Shown: positions 19,030 through 27,783, counted from the stretch's first letter. The stretch is DNA of 64,000 bases from Nocardioides astragali (GCF_024436375.1 NZ_JAFMZM010000003.1:453627-517626), one strand, 5' to 3'. Program-made: numbers and translations. Notes: generated from the letters alone by a model not told the origin.

Positions 19030-19212
19030 ATGCGCGTGTGGAAGCTCCTCGGCCTGGCCGGGATCCTGGCCGGCGTGGCCACCGGTGCGGCCGTCGCGAG
19101 GGACGAGCGCGTACGCCGTCACTACGACGCCGGCGAGATCCGCGAGCGCCTCCACGCCCGGCACGACGAGGCCGTGGCGCGGGAGGCCCTGGCGCGGGAC
19201 GAGAAGCGTTGA
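19030..19212 (+). CDS. Small membrane-anchored protein
   Basis: 60 residues: one N-terminal hydrophobic helix (KLLGLAGILAGVATGAAVA) then a highly charged helical tail ending REALARDEKR. No clear ribosome site precedes ATG 19030. Its TGA overlaps the start region of the phosphotransferase gene, indicating translational coupling. Function unknown. Confidence 0.6.
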   Translation: MRVWKLLGLAGILAGVATGAAVARDERVRRHYDAGEIRERLHARHDEAVAREALARDEKR

Positions 19213-19214
19213 GG

Positions 19215-20081
19215 GTGAGCACGAGCGAGGCGCTGGCGACGTTCTGGGGGATGGAGTCCGCGTGCGTGACGCCGCTCGGCGGTGGCATGAACTCCGAGAC
19301 CTGGCTGGTGGAGCACGAAGGCTCGACCTACGTCGCCAAGGCGGTCTCCTCTGATGCGGTTGCCGACCTGGTGGCCGGCGCCGAGGTCGCGACGGCCCTG
19401 GCCGAGGCAGGCTTCGTCACCGGGCGTCCCGTCCCCACACGCGCAGGAAGCGTCGTGGAGCGGGAGGCCGGTCTGGCACTGCTGGAGCACGTGCCGGGCC
19501 GCGAGCTGGACGGTGAGTCCGACGAGGAGCAGCGATGGATCGCTGACACGTTGGCGCGGGTGCACGCGTCGAGCGACCCGGCGCGTGGCCCGAGTGCCGC
19601 CACCTTCGCGAGGGACTGGCTGTCACCCGAGATGCCCGGTGTGGCTGAGCACGCCTGGCTCGTCGACGCGATCCGGGCCGTTCGTGAGGAGACCGACGCA
19701 CTCACACTCACCTGGTCGGTGCTTCACACCGATCCGGTCCCGGATGCGTTCATCCACGATGACCTGACGGGCGTGACCGGGCTGATCGACTGGGCGGGTG
19801 CCCGGCGTGGTCCGGTGCTCTACGACGTGGCGTCCGCGGTGATGTACCTCGGCGGGCGCGAGCACGCGACGACGTTCCTGGAGACGTACCTGTCACGGGG
19901 TTCGCTCGGTGAGGACGAGAGGCAGCATCTCGACGCGTTCGGCCGGTTCCGCGAGGCGGTCCAGGGGGTCTACTTCGCCGGGCGGCTGGCCATCGGCGAC
20001 CTCACCGGCGGCGTCGACCACGCCGAGAACGTCAAGGGTCTGAGTGACGCGAGGCGGCGGCTGAGCGCGCTCGGACCCTGA
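19215..20081 (+). CDS. Aminoglycoside-phosphotransferase-family kinase
   Basis: 288 residues of the APH/choline-kinase fold. The nucleotide loop region is LGGGMNSETWLVEHEG with Lys in YVAKAV. The catalytic loop reads HTDPVPDAFIHDD, in place of the usual HxDxxxxN, followed by the metal-binding GLIDWAGA. Substrate unknown; resistance should not be assumed. GTG 19215 is chosen; TTG 19209 is possible and would overlap the upstream stop. Confidence 0.8.
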   Translation: MSTSEALATFWGMESACVTPLGGGMNSETWLVEHEGSTYVAKAVSSDAVADLVAGAEVATALAEAGFVTGRPVPTRAGSVVEREAGLALLEHVPGRELDGESDEEQRWIADTLARVHASSDPARGPSAATFARDWLSPEMPGVAEHAWLVDAIRAVREETDALTLTWSVLHTDPVPDAFIHDDLTGVTGLIDWAGARRGPVLYDVASAVMYLGGREHATTFLETYLSRGSLGEDERQHLDAFGRFREAVQGVYFAGRLAIGDLTGGVDHAENVKGLSDARRRLSALGP

Positions 20082-20086
20082 CGTTT

Positions 20087-20104
20087 CCCTGACAGATGTC
20101 AGGG
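20087..20104. promoter_or_regulatory. 18-bp palindrome upstream of the ABC exporter
   Basis: CCCTGACA-GA-TGTCAGGG, perfect 8-bp arms, 6 bp after the phosphotransferase stop and 58 bp before the ABC gene. It could be a repressor operator or a short terminator; there is no T-tract. Confidence 0.55.
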
Positions 20105-20162
20105 TGCTCTGCGGGAGGTATCCCATGGCTCCGCCCTTCCGAGCCCTGCCACACTGCAAAGC

Positions 20163-20942
20163 ATGACTGAGCAATCCACGGGGGAAGCGACGCAGCGCGT
20201 CGCCGCACGGGCACAGGACCTGACGAAGTTCTACGGCAAGGGCGAGGCCGAGGTGCGCGCCCTCGACGGCGTGACCGTCGACCTGATGACAGGTGAGTTC
20301 ACCGCGATCATGGGGCCGTCCGGCTCCGGCAAGTCGACGCTGATGCACTGCTTGGCGGCACTCGACACGCCCACGGCCGGCGAGGCGGTCGTGGACGGCA
20401 CCTCGCTCAGCCGGCTCAAGGACAAGGACCTCACGACGCTGCGCCGCGAGAAGGTCGGCTTCGTCTTCCAGTCGTTCAACCTCGTGCCCACCCTGAGTGC
20501 CGAGGAGAACATCCTGCTGCCGCTGAGCCTCGCCGGTCGCAAGCCCGACCGCGAGTGGTTCGACCAGGTGGTCGACGCCGTCGGCCTGCGCCCGCGGCTC
20601 GGCCACCGTCCGGCGCAGATGTCCGGCGGTCAGCAGCAGCGGGTGGCGTGCGCCCGCGCCCTGGTGAGCAAGCCCTCGATCGTGTTCGCCGACGAGCCCA
20701 CCGGCAACCTCGACTCCACGAGCAGTGCCGAGGTGCTGAGCTTCCTGCGCCGCAGCGTCGACGAGTTCGGGCAGACCGTGGTGATGGTCACCCACGACCC
20801 GGTCGCGGCGTCGTACACCGACCGCATCCTCTTCCTCGCCGACGGCAAGATCGTCGACGAGCTGCGCGAGCCCGACCGCGACGCGATCCTCGACAAGATG
20901 GCGTCGCTCCAGGACGCGGCGATCGCGAAGGTGGCGGGCTGA
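20163..20942 (+). CDS. ABC transporter ATP-binding protein (MacB/LolD type)
   Basis: 259 residues with Walker A GPSGSGKST (about residue 52), Q-loop FVFQSFNLVPTLSAEEN, signature MSGGQQQRVA, Walker B IVFADEPTGNLD and switch His in MVTHD. The NLVPTLSA... and DEPTGNLDS motifs are those of the MacB/LolD/FtsE-like subclass that powers FtsX-type permeases. It is followed after one base by its permease. Probably drives efflux or envelope transactions rather than uptake. Confidence 0.95.
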   Translation: MTEQSTGEATQRVAARAQDLTKFYGKGEAEVRALDGVTVDLMTGEFTAIMGPSGSGKSTLMHCLAALDTPTAGEAVVDGTSLSRLKDKDLTTLRREKVGFVFQSFNLVPTLSAEENILLPLSLAGRKPDREWFDQVVDAVGLRPRLGHRPAQMSGGQQQRVACARALVSKPSIVFADEPTGNLDSTSSAEVLSFLRRSVDEFGQTVVMVTHDPVAASYTDRILFLADGKIVDELREPDRDAILDKMASLQDAAIAKVAG

Positions 20943-20943
20943 C

Positions 20944-23496
20944 GTGCTCCGCCTGACCTGGCGCAACCTGCTGGCCCGCAAGGTGCGCCTGATGATGAGC
21001 ACGCTCGCGATCGTCCTGGGCATCGGCTTCCTGTCGGGCGTGATGACCTTCAGCACCGGCCTCAACGCCACGTTCGACAACATCGTCGAGGGCTCGACCT
21101 CCGACGCCATGGTGCGACCCGAGGGCGACCTCCAGGCCGCCAACGCCGGCGTGAGCACGACACAGTTCGTGACGCCGGCGGACGTGGACAATCTCGCGGC
21201 GCTGCCCGAGGTCGAGGCGGCCGTCGGGTCGGTCGACGGCATCGGCTCCTTCCTGCTCGGCAAGGACGACAAGCTGGTCGGCGGGCAGGGCGCACCGACC
21301 CTCGCCTTCAACTACGCGCCCGTCGACAACATGCAGGGCGACGAGATCCTCGTGCTCACTGAGGGGCGCTGGCCCGAGAAGCCCGGCGAGGTCACGCTGG
21401 ACACGTCGTCCGCCGAGCGCGGCGCCTACGAGGTCGGCGACACGGTCACCATGATCGTGCCCACCGCTGAGCCCAAGCGGGACTTCACCCTCGTGGGCAC
21501 CGCCGACTTCAACGGCGGCGGCACCGCCGGAGCCACCCTTGTCCTCCTCGACACCGAGGAGGCCCAGGAGATCTTCCTCGACGGTGAGGACGCGTTCACG
21601 AGCGTGGCCCTGACCGGAGCCGAGGGCGTCTCCCAGACCGAGCTCGCCGACGCGGCCCGGGCGGTCGCGCCCGCCGGCTTCACCGCGGTGACCGGCGACA
21701 AGGTGGTGAAGGAGACCCAGGACCAGATCGGTCAGTTCCTCGACGTCATCTCGATCTTCCTCACCACCTTCGCGGTGATCGCGATCGTGGTCGGCGCGTT
21801 CATCATCTTCAACACCTTCTCGATCCTGGTCTCCCAACGCGTGCGGGAGTCCGCCCTGCTGCGTGCCCTCGGGGCCAGCAAGAAGCAGGTGACGCGGTCG
21901 GTGCTGGTCGAGGCGTTCCTGATGGCGCTGGTCGGCTCGACGCTCGGCCTGCTCCTCGGCCTCGGCCTCTCGCGGCTACTGGCTGGACTGTTCCGCTCGT
22001 TCGGTCTCGACATCGCCGGAGACGTGCTCACGCTCACCCCGTTCACGATCGTCGCGGGCTACGTCGTCGGCGTCGTCGTCACGATGGTGGCCGCGTTCGT
22101 CCCGGCCCGTCGGGCGGCGAAGGTCGCGCCCGTCGCTGCCATGCGCGACGACCTCGAGGTGCAGGAGAAGAGCATGGGTCTGCGCCTCGTGCTCGGCGGG
22201 GTCGCCATGGTGATCGGCACTGCGCTCGCGGTCCTCGGCCTGATGGGCGCTCCTGGCACCGACGCCATCTGGATCGGGGCGGGAGCGGTGATCTGGGTGA
22301 TCACCACGGCGGTGCTCGCCCCGGTCGTCGGGCACCCGGTGCTCGTCGCGTGCCGGGCTGTCTTCGGACGCCTCTTCGGCACTCCCGGCCTGCTGGCCGG
22401 CGAGAACGCGCTGCGCAACCCGCGGCGTACGGGCGCCACCGCCTCGGCACTGATGATCGGCCTCGCCGTCGTCTCGGCCGTGGGAGTCCTGGCCTCGTCG
22501 CTCAGCGCGACAAACGACAAGGTCGTCGACGACGAGTTCAAGAGCGACTTCCTCGTCCAGATGCCGACCTTCCAAGGCTTCCCGGCGCAGTTCGGCGACC
22601 AGATGGAGGCCGTGGACGGCGTCGCCCTGGTCTCGCGCCAGCAGGGCACGCCGGTGACGGTCGAGGTCGACGGCAAGCCCGACCAGACCTTCCTCTCGGG
22701 CGTCGACCAGGGCTTCCTGGACATCTACGACCTGGCCATGATCGACGGCAACGACCAGATGTCCGGGCACCAGGCGATCCTCAACGAGGGACGTGCCGAC
22801 GACCTCGGAGCCCGTCCTGGAGACACCATCGACGTGGCGTTCCCCGGAGGCGAGACCATCGCGCTCGAGGTCGTCGGGGTGTCGGAGGAGACTCCCACCA
22901 CCAGCGGCATCACGGTCCCCCTGTCGGTCCTGCGTGACGCCGGGGTCAAGCGCAGCGACTCCAGCCTCAGCATCATGGTCGAGGACGGGGCCGACCGAGG
23001 TGCGGTGAAGCAGGACCTGGAGGACGTCGTCAAGGACCTGCCGATCCTGGCGGTGCAGGACAAGGAGGAGTTCAAGGAGCTCATCAGCGGGCAGGTCAAC
23101 CAGCTGCTGTACGTCATCTACGGCCTGCTCGCCCTCGCCGTCGTGATCGCGGTGATCGGCATCGTCAACACGCTGGGCCTCAGCGTCCTGGAGCGGACCC
23201 GCGAGATCGGGCTGCTGCGTGCCGTCGGGCTCTCGCGGCGCAAGCTCCGGTGGATGATCACCCTCGAGTCCGTGGCGATCGCCCTGCTCGGCGCGGTGCT
23301 CGGCATGGTGGTGGGGCTCGTCATCGGCGTGGTGCTGCGCGAGTCCCTCAAGGACGACCTCACCGAGCTGGCGCTCCCGTTGAACGGACTCGGCGTGTTC
23401 TTCGTCGTCGCGGTGATCTTCGGGGTGCTGGCCGCCATCGTGCCGGCGATCCGGGCGTCGCGGATGAAGGTGCTCGACGCCATCGCCACGGAGTGA
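20944..23496 (+). CDS. FtsX/MacB-type ABC transporter permease
   Basis: 850 residues with two FtsX-like units. TM1 near residue 15-38, a large extracytoplasmic MacB periplasmic-core domain (about 45-255), three helices (about 260-385), a central linker with further helices (about 405-520), a second external domain (about 525-715) and three C-terminal helices. Repeated family motifs are RVRESALLRALGASKKQV and RTREIGLLRAVGLSRRKL. GTG 20944 lies 1 bp after the ATPase stop. This domain duplication is typical of Gram-positive antibiotic or lipid exporters; the cargo is unknown. Confidence 0.93.
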   Translation: MLRLTWRNLLARKVRLMMSTLAIVLGIGFLSGVMTFSTGLNATFDNIVEGSTSDAMVRPEGDLQAANAGVSTTQFVTPADVDNLAALPEVEAAVGSVDGIGSFLLGKDDKLVGGQGAPTLAFNYAPVDNMQGDEILVLTEGRWPEKPGEVTLDTSSAERGAYEVGDTVTMIVPTAEPKRDFTLVGTADFNGGGTAGATLVLLDTEEAQEIFLDGEDAFTSVALTGAEGVSQTELADAARAVAPAGFTAVTGDKVVKETQDQIGQFLDVISIFLTTFAVIAIVVGAFIIFNTFSILVSQRVRESALLRALGASKKQVTRSVLVEAFLMALVGSTLGLLLGLGLSRLLAGLFRSFGLDIAGDVLTLTPFTIVAGYVVGVVVTMVAAFVPARRAAKVAPVAAMRDDLEVQEKSMGLRLVLGGVAMVIGTALAVLGLMGAPGTDAIWIGAGAVIWVITTAVLAPVVGHPVLVACRAVFGRLFGTPGLLAGENALRNPRRTGATASALMIGLAVVSAVGVLASSLSATNDKVVDDEFKSDFLVQMPTFQGFPAQFGDQMEAVDGVALVSRQQGTPVTVEVDGKPDQTFLSGVDQGFLDIYDLAMIDGNDQMSGHQAILNEGRADDLGARPGDTIDVAFPGGETIALEVVGVSEETPTTSGITVPLSVLRDAGVKRSDSSLSIMVEDGADRGAVKQDLEDVVKDLPILAVQDKEEFKELISGQVNQLLYVIYGLLALAVVIAVIGIVNTLGLSVLERTREIGLLRAVGLSRRKLRWMITLESVAIALLGAVLGMVVGLVIGVVLRESLKDDLTELALPLNGLGVFFVVAVIFGVLAAIVPAIRASRMKVLDAIATE

Positions 23497-23513
23497 CGGG
23501 GGGCCGCCCGGGG

Positions 23514-24557
23514 TCAGTAGCCACCCTCGGGCGGCACCATCTCGCCGCGCACCCCGAGCAGCCGCACCGGGCGCGCGTCGTCGAGGGCGAGGTAGAGGGC
23601 GTACGCCGTCTGCGTGATGGTCTCGACGTCGTAGGTCGGCTCGGTCAGCTTGCGGACCTTCGTGAAGGTGAAGAACGGAGCGAAGCGCACCTTGAGGTGC
23701 ACGCGTTGCACGGCGCGGCCCTCGGCCCGGACGTCGTCCACCACCCGCCCGGCGAGCTCGGCCAGCGCGGCGCGCACCTCGTCGGGCGCGGCGAGGTCGG
23801 CCTGGTAGGTCGTCTCGCGTCCGTGCGCTCGCGCCACCCACGGGGTGTCGTCCGGTCGCGAGCGCCCGCCGCCTCGCCCGAGCCGACCGAGGTGGCTTCC
23901 GCTCGACGGGCCGAACGCCGCCACCAGCGCCTCCTCGTCGGCGCCGGCGAGCTCCGCGACCGTGCGGATGCCGATGGCCTCCAGCCGGGCCCCGATCCTG
24001 GGGCCGACGCCCCACAGCGCAGTCGTGGACCGCTCGCCCATCACCTCCATCCAGTTGTCGCGGGTGAGGGTGAACGTGCCCTGCGGCTTGCCGAAGTCGG
24101 TGGCGATCTTGGCGCGTACCAACGTGTCGCCGATGCCGACCGAGCAGTGCAGGCCGGTCGCAGCGAGCACCGCGGCCTGGATCGCCCGGGCCGTGGCCAG
24201 CGGGTCGTCGGTCTCGACACCGACGAACGCCTCGTCCCAGCCGAGCACCTCCACGACGGCGCCCGGGGTCGCGCGCAGAGTCGCCATCACCCGAGCGGAC
24301 GCCTCCTCGTAGACCGGGAAGTCGACGGGCAGGAACACCGCGTCGGGGCACCGTCTCTTGGCGAGCTTGAGCGCCAGCCCCGAACGTACGCCGTGCTTGC
24401 GGGCCTCGTAGGACGCGGTCGACACGACCGCCCGCTCGGTCGGGTCGCCGCGGCCACCGACCACGACGGGCCGCCCGACCAGCTCGGGACGGCGCAGCAG
24501 CTCGACGGCGACGAGGAACTGGTCCATGTCGACGTGGAGCACCCAGTGCTGGCTCAC
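23514..24557 (-). CDS. dinB: Y-family DNA polymerase IV, DinB2-like, leucine at steric gate
   Basis: A 347-residue translesion DNA polymerase. HVDMDQFLVAVE contains catalytic Asp10, and D108-E109 in GWDEAF complete the metal site. By alignment to E. coli DinB (Phe13), the sugar steric gate is Leu15, matching Leu14 of Mycobacterium smegmatis DinB2, which incorporates ribonucleotides freely. Helix-hairpin-helix GVGPRIGARLEAIGIRTVAELAG follows, then the little-finger domain. No C-terminal beta-clamp motif is obvious. GTG start at 24557. It is transcribed away from three unusual hairpins. Confidence 0.92.
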   Translation of the reverse strand: MSQHWVLHVDMDQFLVAVELLRRPELVGRPVVVGGRGDPTERAVVSTASYEARKHGVRSGLALKLAKRRCPDAVFLPVDFPVYEEASARVMATLRATPGAVVEVLGWDEAFVGVETDDPLATARAIQAAVLAATGLHCSVGIGDTLVRAKIATDFGKPQGTFTLTRDNWMEVMGERSTTALWGVGPRIGARLEAIGIRTVAELAGADEEALVAAFGPSSGSHLGRLGRGGGRSRPDDTPWVARAHGRETTYQADLAAPDEVRAALAELAGRVVDDVRAEGRAVQRVHLKVRFAPFFTFTKVRKLTEPTYDVETITQTAYALYLALDDARPVRLLGVRGEMVPPEGGY

Positions 24558-24614
24558 GCCTGCCTCATGTCTGCCTCACGGGGTCATTGTGGCGGAGCGG
24601 TCCGACAGCGAGGG

Positions 24615-24726
24615 GCGCACGAAAGATTGCGTGCACCGGGCAGCGCCGGCCCTGGGTCGTGCACGAAAGATTGCGTGCACCGGACGTCCCAGACCGTGCG
24701 CCGTGCACGAAAGGTTCCGTGCACGG
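24615..24726. repeat. Three hairpins at exact 44-bp spacing
   Basis: Copies at 24615-24636, 24659-24680 and 24701-24726. The core is GTGCACG-AAAGATTG-CGTGCAC. Copy 1 has one arm change (GCGCACG). Copy 3 has loop AAAGGTTC and arms lengthened to nine bases each (CCGTGCACG/CGTGCACGG). Core starts 24615, 24659 and 24703 are 44 bp apart. The spacers are unrelated to each other. The array sits between dinB and a divergent small gene. Confidence 0.9.
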
Positions 24727-24746
24727 CGGCGGCGTACGGTCGAGAC

Positions 24747-24980
24747 ATGACCAGCGACCAACCCGATCCCGACCCCTACGCCGAGCACCCGGAGGAGTCG
24801 ATCTTCCCCGGCGCGGGGAGACGGGTCACCGACGAGGAGCGGGAGGCGGCCCTCCGCGCGGGGCTGATGGGCGCGACCGTGGGAGACACGGCGGATGCCG
24901 AGGAGGATGCCGGGGAGGATGCCGAAGGGTTTGCCCAAGAGGGTGCCGAGCCGGTCGGTGGTGGCGATCAGGCCGACTGA
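24747..24980 (+). CDS. Hypothetical acidic protein
   Basis: 77 residues, strongly acidic, with an ordered-looking core EESIFPGAGRRVTDEEREAA and a low-complexity tail built on repeated Ala/Glu/Asp-Gly. No clear ribosome site precedes ATG 24747. It is divergent from dinB across the hairpin array. No family recognised; it could be spurious. Confidence 0.45.
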   Translation: MTSDQPDPDPYAEHPEESIFPGAGRRVTDEEREAALRAGLMGATVGDTADAEEDAGEDAEGFAQEGAEPVGGGDQAD

Positions 24981-25086
24981 CGGGCGAGATCGTGGAAGAC
25001 CCGGGTCACCCCGTGACTCGGGAGCACCACGATCTGCAGGGCACCGGGCTGGCTCAGGTATGCCGGCGCGCCGCCACGGGGGTCGG

Positions 25087-26034
25087 TCAGCTGGCGATGT
25101 GCACGACGGCGTCACCGGAGTTGACCAGCGGTGCCTCGGTGCGCCCGATGACGATGCCGTCGCGGTTGGCGTAGACCGCCCGCAGGGTCTTGCCGAAGGA
25201 GTCGAAGAGGGTGCCGAGCCGCTCGCCGTCGCTGACCTTCTGGCCGAGCGCGGCGTCGAGGTGCAGGATCCCGGTCCGACGGGCGCGCACCCACCCGCTC
25301 GAGCGGCACTCCAGGCTCGGCTCGACCGGCGGCTCGTCGACGGGCTCGGTCATGCCGAGCGAGGCCAGCACGCGTCGTACGCCGATCACGCCCGCGTCGA
25401 CGGCGTAGGAGTCGAACCGCAGGTTCTCGCCGCCCTCGTAGAGCAGCACCTTCGCGCCCTGCTCGCGGGCGGCGTGGCGCAACGACCCGTCGCGGATCTT
25501 GGCGTGCAGCATGACGGGGGCACCGAAGGCCTGGGCCAGCTCGCGGGTGCGCGGGTCGTCGAGGTCGGCGCGGACCTGCGGCAGGTTGCTGCGCCGGTCG
25601 GAGCCGGTGTGGAGGTCGATGCCGACCTCGCAGCCGGCCACGATCTCGCGCATGAAGAGGAACGCGATCCGGCCGGCGAGCGAGCCGCGGGCGGAGCCCG
25701 GGAACGAGCGGTTGAGGTCGCGTCGGTCGGGGAGGTAGCGGTCGCCGGTCATGAAGCCGAGGACGTTGACGATCGGGACCGCGACGAGCGTGCCGCGGAA
25801 GGTCTTGGGGTCGAGCGCTGCCATCACCTGGCGCACGATCTCGACGCCGGCGACCTCGTCGCCGTGGATCGCGGCATCGATCCAGACGCTGGGTCCGGCC
25901 TCGCGCCCGTGGACGACCCGCACCGGCAGCGTCACGTCGGCGCCGGTCACCAGCCGGGTGATCGGCAGCTCGAGCGCCCGCGCCGTCCCGGCGCGGATCC
26001 GGACGCCGCCGATGGCGAAGGACTCGCGCGGCAT
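25087..26034 (-). CDS. Succinylglutamate desuccinylase/aspartoacylase-family protein
   Basis: A 315-residue zinc carboxypeptidase-like protein of the AstE/AspA family, expected to cleave an N-acyl or amide bond next to a carboxylate. The zinc ligands are His and Glu in AAIHGDEVAG (about residue 57) and His in GIDLHTG (about 142). A C-terminal beta-barrel-like region (about 225-315) ends with NSGDAVVHIAS. The start ATG 26034 overlaps the stop of the retropepsin-like gene (TGATG), so they are co-translated. Its neighbours suggest a partner of an ATP-grasp amino-acid ligase. Confidence 0.85.
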   Translation of the reverse strand: MPRESFAIGGVRIRAGTARALELPITRLVTGADVTLPVRVVHGREAGPSVWIDAAIHGDEVAGVEIVRQVMAALDPKTFRGTLVAVPIVNVLGFMTGDRYLPDRRDLNRSFPGSARGSLAGRIAFLFMREIVAGCEVGIDLHTGSDRRSNLPQVRADLDDPRTRELAQAFGAPVMLHAKIRDGSLRHAAREQGAKVLLYEGGENLRFDSYAVDAGVIGVRRVLASLGMTEPVDEPPVEPSLECRSSGWVRARRTGILHLDAALGQKVSDGERLGTLFDSFGKTLRAVYANRDGIVIGRTEAPLVNSGDAVVHIAS

Positions 26035-26531
26035 CACTTGCCCCAGTTCTTGCGGCGGACCGCCCGGCGCGGCCTGCCGCCGGCGTAGGAGCGCGCGGCG
26101 TCGACGAGGAAGCCGCGCTCGAGGGCCTCGCGGCCGATCAGCATCCGGAAGCCCATCTCGTCGCGGTTGCTCAGTGTCATCACGGTGGTGATGGTGCGAC
26201 CGGCGAGGGTGACCTCCATGGCGACGGCGTACCTCTGCTCGACCTGGCCGTTGCTGCTGCGCACCTCGCGGCGATCGAGAACCGGCAGGCTCAGCTCGGC
26301 CACGTCTTCGTCGGAGCGCTGCCACGGGTGGATCGAGAACCGCACCCACTCCTGCCCGTCCACGTCGTAGGCCTCGAGGTCGAAGGCGTGGATCGCCGAC
26401 GATCGGGCGCCGGTGTCGATCTTGGCCTTCAGCCAGTCGACGCCCGCCTGGGGGAGGGCCACCCACTCGCGCCACCCCACTACGGTGGCGGGGGAGTCAG
26501 CGTCGGACTCGGGCGCTGGGGGCGTGGACAC
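26034..26531 (-). CDS. Retropepsin-like 'ATP-dependent zinc protease' family protein (RimB-like)
   Basis: 165 residues of PF05618 (named Zn_protease but with an aspartic-protease fold). The active-site motif is KIDTGARSSAIHA (Asp about residue 38), then HPWQ..., VRSSNGQVEQRYAV, and NRDEMGFRMLIGREALERGFLVD, which is the typical family end. In Pseudomonas the homologue RimB works with RimK. GTG start at 26531; divergent from the RimK-like gene with 42 bp between. Confidence 0.85.
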   Translation of the reverse strand: MSTPPAPESDADSPATVVGWREWVALPQAGVDWLKAKIDTGARSSAIHAFDLEAYDVDGQEWVRFSIHPWQRSDEDVAELSLPVLDRREVRSSNGQVEQRYAVAMEVTLAGRTITTVMTLSNRDEMGFRMLIGREALERGFLVDAARSYAGGRPRRAVRRKNWGK

Positions 26532-26573
26532 CGCGCCATCTTCTCAGGTGGCCGCGTGCTTGTATGTCTGCCC

Positions 26574-27764
26574 ATGAAGCTCGCCATCCTCTCCCGCGCG
26601 CCGCGCTCCTACAGCACGCAACGCCTGCGCACCGCCGCCGTCGACCGCGGTCACGACGTCAAGGTGCTCAACACGCTGCGCTTCGGGATCGACCTCACGG
26701 GGGAGGAGCCCGACCTGCTGTTCCGCGGCAAGCAGCTGTCGACGTACGACGCGGTGCTGCCGCGCATCGGCAACTCGATCACCTACTTCGGCACCGCGGT
26801 CGTGCGCCAGTTCGAGCAGATGGACGTCTACACGCCCAACACCTCCTACGGCATCGCCAACAGCCGCGACAAGCTGCGCGCGACGCAGATCCTGTCGCGC
26901 CACAAGATCCCGATGCCGGCCACGACCTTCGTGCAGGACCGCGCGGACGTGATCCCCGCGATCGAGCGGGTCGGTGGGGCACCGGTCGTCATCAAGCTGC
27001 TGGAGGGCACCCAGGGCATCGGCGTGATCCTGGCGCCCACCATCAAGGTCGCCGAGGCCATCATCGAGACGCTGCAGAGCACCCGGCAGAACGTGCTGAT
27101 CCAGAGCTTCGTCAAGGAGAGCAAGGGCCGCGACATCCGCGCCCTGGTCGTGGGTGACCGCGTGGTGGCGGCGATGCGCCGGGTCGCCCAGGGCGACGAG
27201 TTCCGCTCCAACGTGCACCGCGGCGGCAGCGTCGAGCCCGTCGATCTCGACGAGGACTTCGAGCGCGTGGCCGTGCGCTCCGCGCAGATCATGGGCCTGC
27301 GCGTGGCCGGTGTCGACATGCTGGAGGGACGCAACGGTCCGCAGGTGATGGAGGTCAACTCCTCGCCCGGCCTGGAGGGCATCGAGGCGGCGACCAAGCT
27401 CGACGTCGCGGGCGCGATCATCGACTTCATCGACAACCAGGTCGCCTTCCCCGACATCGACGTACGCCAGCGGCTCACCGTCTCCACCGGCTACGGCGTG
27501 GCCGAGATCGTCGTGCACGCAGGCTCCGACATGGTGGGCAAGAAGCTGGGCGAGTCCGGCCTCGACGAGCGCGACATCACCGTGCTGACCCTGCACCGGG
27601 GCACCCAGGTGATCCCCAACCCGCGCATCAAGACCGTGCTCGAGGGCGAGGACCGGCTGCTGTGCTTCGGCAAGCTCGAGGAGATGCGGTCGATGATCCC
27701 CGACCGCAAGCAGCGTCGCGTCAAGCGGCTGATGAAGAAGCACCTGCCGCCGGCGTCTGCGTGA
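26574..27764 (+). CDS. rimK: RimK-family ATP-grasp ligase with C-terminal TrkA-C domain
   Basis: 396 residues. Residues 1-300 are a RimK-type alpha-L-glutamate ligase: pre-ATP-grasp domain starting MKLAILSRAPRSYSTQRL, then ATP-grasp motifs KLLEGTQGIGV and metal-binding QVMEVNSSPGLEGIE. RimK proteins add glutamates to a protein C-terminus (S6 in E. coli) or to small molecules. Residues about 320-390 form a TrkA-C (RCK_C) domain, usually a ligand sensor on potassium channels, so activity here may be nucleotide- or ion-gated. The tail is very basic (KQRRVKRLMKKH). Confidence 0.92.
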   Translation: MKLAILSRAPRSYSTQRLRTAAVDRGHDVKVLNTLRFGIDLTGEEPDLLFRGKQLSTYDAVLPRIGNSITYFGTAVVRQFEQMDVYTPNTSYGIANSRDKLRATQILSRHKIPMPATTFVQDRADVIPAIERVGGAPVVIKLLEGTQGIGVILAPTIKVAEAIIETLQSTRQNVLIQSFVKESKGRDIRALVVGDRVVAAMRRVAQGDEFRSNVHRGGSVEPVDLDEDFERVAVRSAQIMGLRVAGVDMLEGRNGPQVMEVNSSPGLEGIEAATKLDVAGAIIDFIDNQVAFPDIDVRQRLTVSTGYGVAEIVVHAGSDMVGKKLGESGLDERDITVLTLHRGTQVIPNPRIKTVLEGEDRLLCFGKLEEMRSMIPDRKQRRVKRLMKKHLPPASA

Positions 27765-27783
27765 GCCGACGGGGTGCCTCTGC

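Noticed and set aside
19215-20081. Antibiotic-resistance gene
   Set aside because: The APH fold is shared by many small-molecule kinases and the catalytic loop is atypical; no evidence for aminoglycoside activity.
24615-24726. CRISPR array
   Set aside because: Only three repeats of about 22 bp that are themselves palindromes, with spacers of about 20 bp and no cas genes.
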